Shown piece after piece: positions 35,815-44,789 of a DNA stretch of 64,000 bases. The notes beneath the pieces were generated by a model. The model was not told the origin of the DNA, made no database searches, and saw only the letters and a program-made list of their open reading frames with translations. Origin of the DNA: Butyricimonas faecalis (GTDB lineage Bacteria; Bacteroidota; Bacteroidia; Bacteroidales; Marinifilaceae); assembly GCF_003991565.1 (NCBI RefSeq), contig NZ_CP032819.1:1984001-2048000 (forward strand), in the 5' to 3' direction. Position 1 is the stretch's first letter. Each line of letters opens with the position of its first letter. Position numbers and translations under genes: made by a program.

Positions 35815-37230
35815 ATGACAAAGACAAACGACTTGACACAAGGGAGCATCAGCAAGGGAATCTGGAGCATGGCGATTCCCCTTATCACGGCCTCTTTCGT
35901 TCAAATGGCATACAACATGACCGACATGATCTGGCTGGGACATTTGGGTAGCGAGAGCGTGGCAGCCGTCGGCGTGGCCGGATTTTTCACGTGGATATGT
36001 AACGCTTTATCATTTATCAGTAAAGTCGGGGCAGAAGTCACGATTTCCCAATCCCTAGGGGCACGGGCAAGCAAAAGAGCCCGGGCATATGCCAACCAAT
36101 CGGCCATGCTGTCATCCATCATTGCCTTGGGATACGCCTGCATGATTTACATCGCGGCCCCCATGTTGGTCGGATTGTTCCATCTGGAAGCAAACATCTC
36201 GGAATTGGCCATCATATACATGCGCCTGGTCACGCCCGGCCTATTCTTCACGTTCAACAACAACACGTATAGCGGACTGTACAACGGGCAAGGGGACAGT
36301 AAAACCCCGTTGAAAATCGTCGCCACCGGATTAATATTCAACATCGTCCTCGACCCCCTGTTAATATACGGGTACGGTTTCGTTCCGGCACTGGGAACAG
36401 CAGGTGCGGCCATCGCCACCACATTCTCCCAGCTAGTCGTATTTTCCATCTTCATTTGGAACCTTTATTTCCGTAATTCATCCATCGGGAAACTCTATTT
36501 TATCACCCGACTGCGAGCCCGGTTCGTGAAACGTATCGTTTCTCTCGGCTTACCCGTAAGCATGCAAAGCGCTTTATTCGCCATGTTCTCCCTGACACTG
36601 GCCACCGTGGCAGCCCAATGGGGCCATATCGGGGTTGCCGTGCAGAGCGTGGGCGCGCAGATCGAGGCCATCACGTGGATGACAGCCGCAGGCTTTTCTA
36701 CGGCCCTGGCTGCCTTCACGGGACAAAACTTCGGGGCCCGCAACTTGGACCGCATACGCTTGGGATACCATTACACGTTGAAGCTAGCCGGGGGAATCGC
36801 CCTAATTGCCTGCCTCGCCTTCCTGTTCTTCAGTAAAGAAATATTCAGCGTGTTTATCAACGAACCACAGACCCTGATTGCAGGAAGCGCGTACCTGAAA
36901 ATTCTCGCTATTTCGCAGATATTCTCGGCCATAGAACAGGTCACTGCCGGGGCTTTCAACGGATGTGGACGAACCACCCCGCCCGCCATCGTGGGCATCA
37001 TCCTTACCGGAGCCCGCATCCCGCTGGCCTATTACCTGGTTACCTTCCCTTCACTCGGGTTAGACGGTATCTGGTGGAGCATATCCCTCTCCAGCGTCAT
37101 GAAGGGCATCGTGCTGGCCATCTGGTACCAATCTTTTCAGAAACGTCTGGAAAACGGGCAATATAAACCCGCCGGAATTCTGGGGAAAATGCACGCCGTG
37201 GCAAGTCGCCTTTGGCAGCAATTTAATTGA
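35815..37230 (+). CDS. MATE-family multidrug/metabolite exporter
   Basis: The 471-residue inner-membrane protein has about twelve membrane segments and the two MatE halves (IWSMAIPLITASFVQMAYNM at the start and GLPVSMQSALFAMFSLTLAT at the second half). Typical features such as DMIWLGHLGS and TAAGFSTALAAFTGQNFGA are present. It should export cationic compounds by Na+ or H+ exchange; the substrate is unknown. It has its own promoter, divergent from ddl. Confidence 0.9.
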   Translation: MTKTNDLTQGSISKGIWSMAIPLITASFVQMAYNMTDMIWLGHLGSESVAAVGVAGFFTWICNALSFISKVGAEVTISQSLGARASKRARAYANQSAMLSSIIALGYACMIYIAAPMLVGLFHLEANISELAIIYMRLVTPGLFFTFNNNTYSGLYNGQGDSKTPLKIVATGLIFNIVLDPLLIYGYGFVPALGTAGAAIATTFSQLVVFSIFIWNLYFRNSSIGKLYFITRLRARFVKRIVSLGLPVSMQSALFAMFSLTLATVAAQWGHIGVAVQSVGAQIEAITWMTAAGFSTALAAFTGQNFGARNLDRIRLGYHYTLKLAGGIALIACLAFLFFSKEIFSVFINEPQTLIAGSAYLKILAISQIFSAIEQVTAGAFNGCGRTTPPAIVGIILTGARIPLAYYLVTFPSLGLDGIWWSISLSSVMKGIVLAIWYQSFQKRLENGQYKPAGILGKMHAVASRLWQQFN

Positions 37231-37334
37231 AAATTGTAAGCATAAACCGGTATTCAATAAGAATCTCGTTCTTTTCGTGCCTTTATGTCACGAAATTATT
37301 ACAGAAAAAATTCTGTAATTTTTCGGCATAAAGA

Positions 37335-37365
37335 TTGTTGATGTAAAAAATAAGGCTTACATTTG
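37335..37365 (+). promoter_or_regulatory. Promoter of mdh
   Basis: TTG (37335-37337) and TACATTTG (37358-37365) are separated by 20 bases, matching the Bacteroidetes -33/-7 layout. The leader to the start codon is about 55 bases. Confidence 0.6.
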
Positions 37366-37427
37366 ACGGCGTTAAAAAAGCAACAAATAGCCATTTAAGA
37401 AACGTATAACAATAAAAAATTACAGAA

Positions 37428-38363
37428 ATGAAAGTAACAGTTGTAGGAGCAGGAAACGTTGGTGCAACTTGCGCGAACTGCATCGCAGAAAAGGACATTG
37501 TCAATGAAGTTGTTCTTTTGGACATTAAAGAAGGCGTTGCTGAGGGTAAATCATTGGATATGTGGCAAACCGCCCCGATCAATCTTTATGACACCCGTAT
37601 CAAAGGTGTAACGAACGATTACGAGGCTACCAATAATTCAGAAGTTGTGGTAATCACTTCAGGTCTTCCCCGTAAACCGGGAATGAGCCGGGATGACTTA
37701 ATCGCAACAAACGCCGGTATTGTAAAATCAGTTACTGAAAATATTATCAAGCACTCCCCGAATGCCAAGATCATTATCGTGTCCAACCCGCTTGACGTAA
37801 TGTGCTACTGCGCTTACTTGACGGCCAAGATTGACTCAAGCCGCGTGTTCGGTATGGCCGGTATTCTGGATACGGCTCGTTACAGAGCATTCCTGGCTGA
37901 AGCATTGAATGTTTCCCCGAAAGATATTCAAGCCTTGTTATTAGGCGGACACGGGGACACGATGGTTCCGCTCCCAAGATACACCACGGTTTCAGGTATT
38001 CCGGTAACGGACTTGATTGACCATGACACGTTGAACGCCATCATCGAAAGAACGAAAGTTGGCGGTGGAGAGTTGGTTAAATTGATGGGAACCTCAGCAT
38101 GGTACGCTCCCGGTGCAGCAGCAGCCCAAATGGTTGAAGCTATCGTATGCAACCACAGAAGAATATTCCCGGTTTGCGCCTTGTTAAACGGTGAATACGG
38201 AATGAACAACATCTATCTAGGAGTTCCGGTAGTCTTGGGCAAGAACGGTATCGAAAAAATCATCGAGGTAAAACTTGATAAAGATGAACAAGAATTATTA
38301 GCTCAATCAGCTAAAGCTGTTAGATCAGTAATGGATGTACTTGACAACATGAAATTATTTTAA
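37428..38363 (+). CDS. mdh: Malate dehydrogenase
   Basis: The 311-residue enzyme interconverts malate and oxaloacetate with NAD. The Rossmann motif is VVGAGNVGATCA, the substrate loop is GLPRKPGMSRDDL (an Arg-rich loop specific for malate rather than lactate), and the active-site His lies in LLGGHGDTMVPL. In Bacteroidales it serves the reductive branch toward succinate. It stands as a single gene between its own promoter and terminator. Confidence 0.95.
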   Translation: MKVTVVGAGNVGATCANCIAEKDIVNEVVLLDIKEGVAEGKSLDMWQTAPINLYDTRIKGVTNDYEATNNSEVVVITSGLPRKPGMSRDDLIATNAGIVKSVTENIIKHSPNAKIIIVSNPLDVMCYCAYLTAKIDSSRVFGMAGILDTARYRAFLAEALNVSPKDIQALLLGGHGDTMVPLPRYTTVSGIPVTDLIDHDTLNAIIERTKVGGGELVKLMGTSAWYAPGAAAAQMVEAIVCNHRRIFPVCALLNGEYGMNNIYLGVPVVLGKNGIEKIIEVKLDKDEQELLAQSAKAVRSVMDVLDNMKLF

Positions 38364-38392
38364 CTAACAATAGTACTTCACGATCATTCTTT

Positions 38393-38425
38393 AAAAAACC
38401 GTTCTGGGGCGCCGGGACGGTTTTT
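38393..38425 (+). terminator. Rho-independent terminator after mdh
   Basis: AAAAAACCGTTC pairs with GACGGTTTTT around a GC-rich loop (TGGGGCGCCGG), ending in a T run. Confidence 0.7.
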
Positions 38426-38536
38426 ATTTCCAATATACCCTCCCTATTCTTTTAAAGGGCAGCGAACTGCAAAGTAAAGAAATTTATCCCCGCAATCTTA
38501 CCCAAATCCAACCCAAATCAGGTAGTAAACATACCC

Positions 38537-38648
38537 AAATAATCCCACATACCCGGCGATTACCCGAAGTTTACCCGTTGCTCAGCCATTACGGGACGGC
38601 TGAGCAACGTACGCGCAACGGCTGAGCAACGAATAAGCAGGATTATTT
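38537..38648. repeat. 112-bp interspersed repeat, copy B
   Basis: It has the same length and order as 5331-5442: an AAATAATCCCACA end, the ACCCG.AGTTTAC stretch, inverted arms CGTTGCTCAGCC and GGCTGAGCAACG, and a GATTATTT end. The terminal repeats are imperfect here. Sequence similarity runs on into CTTTTCAGTAGGATT. The remaining part of the 38364-38744 gap holds only the mdh terminator and no gene. Confidence 0.75.
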
Positions 38649-38744
38649 CCATAGCTTTTCAGTAGGATTACAGTAGGTTCAAGGATGTATTATCCTAAAA
38701 AAGCTACTGTAAACCAAGGTAAACCTATGTCAGAATTCAGTTTT

Positions 38745-40514
38745 CTAGTTCCAACCCGGATTCTGTTCCAACTTGGCATCAATATTCGCGTCAATCGCTT
38801 TCTGCGGGATCGGGAATAATTTCCACTCGATGGTTCCCGTGTAAGTCGGGTAATCAGCAATGTAATACGCGTGAGCCCGCAGTTGATCCTCCATGACAGA
38901 GCCTTGCATACGCAACAACGTACACCATCTTCTTTCCTCCATAAACAACTCCCTTGCTCTCTCGTCCAAGATAAAAGCGAAAGAAATATCTCCCGCTGTT
39001 GCCATGCGGCTACATTGCGCCCGACCGCGCAACTGGTTTATGTCATTCGCGGCACTACCGGCATCCCCCATACGGAAATAAGCCTCCGCCCGTAACAAAT
39101 AAGTTTCGGCTAAACGACAGGCATACTCGTCCCGGAAAGTATTCGTACGATTTCCCCCGTATACCAAATCCTCGTATCCCCAATCATCCACGGGAGCGAA
39201 TTTGGTCCATACCGGGTAATAGTGATCCATGTTTGATTCGTCCAGCATATCGGCCGTCACGATCTGACCGTACTTACTGTGTTTCGTATCGATACACACG
39301 AATTCCCGACGGATATTCGCCTTTGAATTCCGAATATCCGTGGCAAAATCACCCGCCCAAATATCATTGATCATGTAGTTTGTCGGGGCATTAAAAGACA
39401 CCCCCCGGCCACCGACGTAGGCACAGAGATTTCCCCCGGGATAGACAGATTCGTCAATATTCGTGTTCCACGGGCCATACCCGGCATTCGATTCCGAATA
39501 TTCGCTTTTCCAACGCATCTCCCTCAACACGGGAGAAAAACTTCCGGCGTAAGGCAAAAAATGACTTCCCCCGAAGTTATGCCAAACCGTCACATCATTT
39601 TGCAACGTCCACAAAGCCTCGGTATTTCCCTCGGCATAATCCAAGTTCCCCCGTTGAAAAAGATCGAAAAAGACATCCCCGTCCGGGTAATAAGCCTCGA
39701 CTCCATTCATGGCCTCACCGGACCCCGGCTTTGCCCGGGAACCGAACCGCTCGGTCATCAAAGCGTGTAACTCGGTAACCTTGGTCGCGTAAAGAATGGA
39801 TTGCTGCAACAATTCCCGATCATCCCCCAGCTCGGTAGCCAAGGCCAGATAAGCCTCTGCCAAATAATGATAGGCCGCACCTTTCGCCACGTCTCCCGCC
39901 TCTCCCGGATAATCAGGCAAAGTATCCGCCGCATGCTTCAAATCTTGAATGGCGAACCGATACGTCTCCTCCCGGGTCATCCGGGTAAAATCATAGCGGG
40001 GCTCCTGGTAGAATTTCGTCACCTCGGGAACTCCCCCGAACAACTCACCCAAAGTGAGGTAAGCAAATCCCCGGAAGAAATTAGCCTGTGCCCGTACCCG
40101 CGCCCGGTCATCCTCGCTATCCCAGTTCAAGGTTTTCACTTCTGTCCCTTCCAACGTCTGGTTGGCATAACTCACTAACTGATAATAAGCCTCGTAAATA
40201 TTCTTCACTTCACTTTTATCCGTGGACCACGAAGAGAAATTAGACATCCCGTTACCGCTTGACCGCCACATCGGGGTATCAAACATATCGGTACCTGCCC
40301 CCTTTAAAAACACGTCATTCTGTAACCAATAACGAGCGTGGGCATACATATTCGTCACGCAAGCCTTTACCTGATCCACGGTCTTGAAAGCATCTTCAGC
40401 CGTGTAAAACGTGTCGGGATGTTCTTCCAAAAAAAGATCATCGTTACATCCGGAAATTCCCATTACCATAACGGCAAAAATAACCGCAATATATTTTCTA
40501 GTTTTCATCATCAC
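38745..40514 (-). CDS. SusD/RagB-family lipoprotein (second pair)
   Basis: The 589-residue lipoprotein (lipobox GISGC) has the SusD start (NDDLFLEEHPDTFYT), the helical repeat segment QANFFRGFAYLTLGELFGGV and the conserved C-terminal ERARELFMEERRW. It should form a lid over the SusC encoded just upstream. No carbohydrate-active enzyme, sulfatase or protease accompanies the pair, so the ligand is unknown. Confidence 0.9.
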   Translation of the reverse strand: MMMKTRKYIAVIFAVMVMGISGCNDDLFLEEHPDTFYTAEDAFKTVDQVKACVTNMYAHARYWLQNDVFLKGAGTDMFDTPMWRSSGNGMSNFSSWSTDKSEVKNIYEAYYQLVSYANQTLEGTEVKTLNWDSEDDRARVRAQANFFRGFAYLTLGELFGGVPEVTKFYQEPRYDFTRMTREETYRFAIQDLKHAADTLPDYPGEAGDVAKGAAYHYLAEAYLALATELGDDRELLQQSILYATKVTELHALMTERFGSRAKPGSGEAMNGVEAYYPDGDVFFDLFQRGNLDYAEGNTEALWTLQNDVTVWHNFGGSHFLPYAGSFSPVLREMRWKSEYSESNAGYGPWNTNIDESVYPGGNLCAYVGGRGVSFNAPTNYMINDIWAGDFATDIRNSKANIRREFVCIDTKHSKYGQIVTADMLDESNMDHYYPVWTKFAPVDDWGYEDLVYGGNRTNTFRDEYACRLAETYLLRAEAYFRMGDAGSAANDINQLRGRAQCSRMATAGDISFAFILDERARELFMEERRWCTLLRMQGSVMEDQLRAHAYYIADYPTYTGTIEWKLFPIPQKAIDANIDAKLEQNPGWN

Positions 40515-40523
40515 GCTCCAAAT

Positions 40524-43500
40524 TTAAAATGTCAAATTAACTCCAAATGAATACATGGCTGCTAACGGATAACCGTAACTACCGCCCAAGGTTTGCTTTA
40601 TCTCCGGATCACCACCATCCCAATTCGTGATCGTGAACAAGTTCTTGGCTGCAAAAAACACCTTCAAACCCGTTATTTGCAAACGACTCAACCAATCCTG
40701 GTGGAACGTGTAGGAAAGGCTTAAATCCTGCAAACGCACGAATCCATAACTTTGCAGCGGGGTAAAACGATTGTCGGCATAATCCACACGAGGATACTTG
40801 TTGCTCCTATTTTCCGGGGTCCACCAACCATGATTCAGGTTATTATCCCACACGGTTCCCGTTGCCGTTTGGTAAGCATACGTGTTCTGGCTCAGCCCGT
40901 AACCATTTCCCCCGAACACGCCAGCGAACAAGAAATACAACTCCAGATTCTTGTATTTAAGCGTGCTACTCAAACTCATCCGGAAGTTTTCCTTGTTATA
41001 TCCCAGGATGGTACGATCGTTTGCCGTAATCTTACCATCCTCGCTCCCGTCCAAATTAGCAAACTTCACGTCACCGGGTGCCGCGTTATTTGCCTCGATG
41101 TATTCAATATCTTCTTCCTGTACAATTCCTATTGACTTATAACCGTAAATGGCTCCCAAGGATTTCCCGATAAACAGACTATTGGAGATATCATCTTTCC
41201 CGTCACCGTATAAATCTTTCAATTTATTCCGGTTCAGATAGAACGTCACGGCCGTACTCCAATTCCAGTCTTTCGTCCAGACATTCCGCGTGGTCAACGT
41301 GGCCTCTATCCCCCAGTTATCAATCTGCCCCATCGTGGCTTTCATACTTGTCAACCCGTTATTCATCACGGGCAACAATCGATCAAAAATCTGGTCGGTC
41401 GTCTTCGAGAAATAACCGTCAAATTCCAAATAAATCCGGCTACCCAACAAACCGAGGTCAAACCCATAGTTAAATGCCTCTGTTGTCTCCCAACCCAGAT
41501 CGGCATTTCCCAGTTTATCATAGCGTTGGCCCCAGCTAATCGTCGATTCATTGCCGAAAGGATAACCGATGCCGCCTTGTTGTCCTAACTTTATCCGAGA
41601 CAATGTCATGTACGGATCCAGAGATTGATTACCATTCTTACCCCACGATCCCTTCAACTTTAAATAATCGATGAACGACACCCGTTTCATAAAACGTTCA
41701 TTTGAAACCGTCCATGCCACCCCGACTGCCGGGAAAACTCCCCATTTCGAATTCTTCCCGAACACGGACGATCCGTCCCGACGCACGGAAACACTTACAT
41801 GATACGTGTCGTTATAATTATAGCTGATTCGCCCCAGATACCCGATATTATTATGCTTTGTCTTATCGATATTCGTGATTTTCTGTGTTTTGGCATATAC
41901 CAGTCCATCGGCTCCCAAGACGGTATTCCCTTGATCCGAGAAATCACTTCCGGTCATCTTCCGGTAGTCATACCGTTTGGAATCCCTCGTGTAAACGTAG
42001 GTCGCATCAATAAAATGTTTCCCGAACTGACGATTAAAATTCACGATATGGTCCATTACCCAGTACGTGTTCTTCGTGCGGGCGCTATACCCGTTCGCCT
42101 TACTCAAGAAACCGGATAATGCCGAGGCTGAATACCGATCTTCAGAAGTTCCCTCTGCCACAAAATACCCCTCATGCTCGAAATAATCCCGTTCCACGTT
42201 CTCCCAGGAATAAGCGGCATTTACCCGGTAAGTCAGTCCTTCCAACCAAGGACATTTCACAAGCACATGCCCCTTGATTAAAGTCGTGGCATAAGTATCA
42301 TGATCATCCACCATACCGCTATTCACGAGCCACAAGGGATTTGTCAACCCGGCCCCCAATTCTCTCGGGAACTTCTCCAGTTCACCGTTCGGACGAGTCA
42401 CACGGCCGTAAGGGGTCAAACGCAAGGCCTGTACCAGATTGTAAGTCGTGGGACCGGAGTAATCATTAAAGGTATATCCCATCTGTGTCCCGACTTGCAA
42501 CCAAGAAGCCACGTCACTTTGCAAACGGAGCGACAAAGCCTCCCGTTTATAATCATCGCCAACAATCACCCCCTCCTGATCAACGTGAGAAGCGGATAGG
42601 AAATAATTCAATTTTTCCGTCGCTCCGGATACGGATGCCGAATAACTCTGCATCAGTCCCGCCCGGCTCACGTAATCCAACCAATCCGTAGTCTTGCCGT
42701 TTTTATAATTCTCTAGCTCGAATCCACTCATCCAAGCTGACGGATCGGCGTCCTCCGCCAGATGCTGGGTCGCATTAATTTTTTTAATATAATTCTCCGG
42801 ACTCAACACCTCCGGACGATTCGCCATCTCCGACAACGTCCACGATGCATTAAAATTCAGCACGGGTTTTCCCAATTTCCCCTGTTTCGTCGTGATCATC
42901 ACCACCCCGTTGGCAGCCTGTGATCCATAAGCAGCCAAAGACGTCGCGTCTTTCAACACGCTCATGCTTTCGATAATATTGGGGTCTATATCCCGCAAAC
43001 TCCCCATGAAAATCACCCCATCCATCACGATCAACGGGTTGGATGTCGATCTCCCGATCGATTTTTGCCCTCGTACTTGTAAAGAAGGCGCCTGTCCCGC
43101 TCCTTGTTGTTGCGACACGGTAATACCCGTTACCGTTCCCCGCAACGCATCCATCGAGTTCGTATTCGGCAACAAAGCCAAAGGAGATTCGGCGGTGTTA
43201 ATCACGCTCACGGACCCCGTAAAATTCTTCCGGGCCACGGAACCATATCCCACGACAACCACCTCATCCAACTCTTCATGATCCACCCGCAGCCGGACAT
43301 TTCGCATCCCTTCCTTTTTTAACACGATTTCCCGGGTAACATACCCGACAAAAGAAACCCGAAGTACGGCTCCGGCCTTTACCGTTAACTTGTAATTGCC
43401 CAACGTATCGGTCACGCATCCATTGGTTGTTCCTTGTTCCAAGATGGCGGCCCCGATAATTGGTTCTCCTTGTTCATCAATCACTCGACCAAATATTTTC

Positions 43501-43634
43501 CACTTTGTCACTCGCGTCGAATCGACTTCGCCCGCAACACTTCGAGAAATTGTTCCCACCATACACAGGCCACCAAGCAATAACATCATGCCGATTTTAC
43601 TAACGCTTTTCTGAAAAAAATCTAGATTCTTCAT
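40524..43634 (-). CDS. SusC/RagA-family TonB-dependent transporter (second pair)
   Basis: The protein of about 1036 residues has a signal peptide, a carboxypeptidase-regulatory-like domain (KIFGRVIDEQGEPIIGAAI), the DEVVVVGYG TonB-box-like segment, a plug domain and a barrel. Unlike the first SusC it has no STN domain, so it is not expected to signal through FecR. The chosen start MKNLDFFQKS lies nine codons inside the longest frame. It is followed by susD nine bases later. Confidence 0.92.
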   Translation of the reverse strand: MKNLDFFQKSVSKIGMMLLLGGLCMVGTISRSVAGEVDSTRVTKWKIFGRVIDEQGEPIIGAAILEQGTTNGCVTDTLGNYKLTVKAGAVLRVSFVGYVTREIVLKKEGMRNVRLRVDHEELDEVVVVGYGSVARKNFTGSVSVINTAESPLALLPNTNSMDALRGTVTGITVSQQQGAGQAPSLQVRGQKSIGRSTSNPLIVMDGVIFMGSLRDIDPNIIESMSVLKDATSLAAYGSQAANGVVMITTKQGKLGKPVLNFNASWTLSEMANRPEVLSPENYIKKINATQHLAEDADPSAWMSGFELENYKNGKTTDWLDYVSRAGLMQSYSASVSGATEKLNYFLSASHVDQEGVIVGDDYKREALSLRLQSDVASWLQVGTQMGYTFNDYSGPTTYNLVQALRLTPYGRVTRPNGELEKFPRELGAGLTNPLWLVNSGMVDDHDTYATTLIKGHVLVKCPWLEGLTYRVNAAYSWENVERDYFEHEGYFVAEGTSEDRYSASALSGFLSKANGYSARTKNTYWVMDHIVNFNRQFGKHFIDATYVYTRDSKRYDYRKMTGSDFSDQGNTVLGADGLVYAKTQKITNIDKTKHNNIGYLGRISYNYNDTYHVSVSVRRDGSSVFGKNSKWGVFPAVGVAWTVSNERFMKRVSFIDYLKLKGSWGKNGNQSLDPYMTLSRIKLGQQGGIGYPFGNESTISWGQRYDKLGNADLGWETTEAFNYGFDLGLLGSRIYLEFDGYFSKTTDQIFDRLLPVMNNGLTSMKATMGQIDNWGIEATLTTRNVWTKDWNWSTAVTFYLNRNKLKDLYGDGKDDISNSLFIGKSLGAIYGYKSIGIVQEEDIEYIEANNAAPGDVKFANLDGSEDGKITANDRTILGYNKENFRMSLSSTLKYKNLELYFLFAGVFGGNGYGLSQNTYAYQTATGTVWDNNLNHGWWTPENRSNKYPRVDYADNRFTPLQSYGFVRLQDLSLSYTFHQDWLSRLQITGLKVFFAAKNLFTITNWDGGDPEIKQTLGGSYGYPLAAMYSFGVNLTF

Positions 43635-43831
43635 TTTTATATCACATATATTAATTTTCAATCAAACATTCTCGCAATTTTTCCAACACAACAAATACAC
43701 CAAAACACAGGGAAAAAATATATCGAATTGATTTCCTGCAAAAAAGGTTTTCAGGTTTCATCACGAGGCAATAGGAAAGCGTAGAATTTTTACACATATC
43801 AAACACCAATATTCCACACCGTTTAAATTTA

Positions 43832-44085
43832 GGTACTTCTATACCACTTTACAACGAAATTCAAAGTAACCTTTTTCAGGGTAATACACGCATATCTTCC
43901 GTGGCATATTCGATGTTCTTAGGGATCAAAGACGTATCAAAGACCAATCAAAGACGTTACAAAGACGTTCACGAGCGTCCCTGATACACCTCCGTGGCGA
44001 AATGAATTGGCGCTTGTCTTAGAAATGAATTCCTTGTCCATTGGATTACGAATGGTAAATATTCCTTCTTGCATGTAAGAGTTAG
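43832..44085 (-). repeat. 254-bp interspersed repeat, copy 2 (inverted)
   Basis: This is the reverse complement partner of 14277-14530, including four 11-bp units (TCAAAGACGTT type) near 43926-43975. It lies in the 632-base gap between susC and the retropepsin gene. A - strand frame (43969-44256, 95 codons) crosses it. Its conserved end (FLRQAPIHFATE) is shared with copy 1 but its other end overlaps a promoter, so I regard it as a decayed remnant rather than a gene. The rest of the gap (43635-43831) shows nothing recognisable. Confidence 0.7.
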
Positions 44086-44221
44086 CATCTCACGACAAAA
44101 TCGGATATAACTACCTTCGTTATTTTGGCGATCATCATGTATTACTCTCAAAAAATAAACTGGTACAATAACCAATAACCACTTTTTCCTCGATTTCTTC
44201 TCGAAATTAACATTCCACTTT

Positions 44222-44251
44222 TTTGGATTTCGGCGAAAATGCGTATGTTTG
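44222..44251 (+). promoter_or_regulatory. Promoter of the retropepsin-like gene
   Basis: TTTG (44222-44225) and TATGTTTG (44244-44251) are 18 bases apart, fitting the Bacteroidetes -33/-7 pattern, 15 bases before the start codon. Confidence 0.55.
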
Positions 44252-44266
44252 TGCAAACTTTAAAAT

Positions 44267-44692
44267 ATGGAGATAAAAATTCCGATAGAGATCGTTGAGC
44301 TGGAAGATAACAGTTTTCACATCATCGTCTCTCTGCAAATCGGTAGCATTGAGGGTGATTTTATTATAGACACGGGAGCATCCGTGACGGTCATAGATAA
44401 ACTTACGCCGTTTACTTACGAGCCGCTGGATGATGTTTCCGAGATTAACTCCGGGGGGGTGTGCGGAGAAATCAATGAGGTTCAGCTTGTGAATATCACG
44501 GCTTTACAAATTGGCAACCACACGATAGAGAACGTACACGCGGCGGTCATCGACTTGCAGTACGTGAACTCTCTATACGACAAACACCTGCAGCGCAGGA
44601 TTGCCGGATTGTTGGGAAGCGACTTTCTTGTCAGGCACGAGGCGGTCATTGATTATGGAAATAAGGCGTTAACATTAAAAGTATCTGCCTAA
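44267..44692 (+). CDS. Retropepsin-like aspartic protease
   Basis: The 141-residue protein matches the single-domain pepsin-like fold: the active-site motif is FIIDTGASVTVID and a second conserved stretch is AGLLGSDFLVRHEAVIDYG. Such enzymes work as homodimers. No signal peptide is present, so it is cytoplasmic. Its substrate is unknown. It precedes secDF but each gene has its own promoter. Confidence 0.8.
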   Translation: MEIKIPIEIVELEDNSFHIIVSLQIGSIEGDFIIDTGASVTVIDKLTPFTYEPLDDVSEINSGGVCGEINEVQLVNITALQIGNHTIENVHAAVIDLQYVNSLYDKHLQRRIAGLLGSDFLVRHEAVIDYGNKALTLKVSA

Positions 44693-44720
44693 TTGTATAG
44701 TAATTTTGAAAAAATTGTTA

Positions 44721-44728
44721 TACTTTTG
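44721..44728 (+). promoter_or_regulatory. -7 promoter element for secDF
   Basis: TACTTTTG lies 62 bases before the secDF start codon; no good -33 element was identified. Confidence 0.45.
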
Positions 44729-44789
44729 CGCACTAAATATGTGTTAAAAGAAGAATTGAAGCTTAAGTAATTATAAATTCATTAAACAG

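Noticed and set aside
38745..43634. A polysaccharide utilisation locus around the second SusC/SusD pair
   Set aside because: No glycosidase, sulfatase, lyase or sensor gene accompanies the pair in either direction, so the ligand is left open.
43969..44256. A 95-codon - strand frame over the 254-bp repeat
   Set aside because: Its first half overlaps the retropepsin promoter and lacks a counterpart at copy 1; only the last 35 residues are shared, so it is treated as a remnant.
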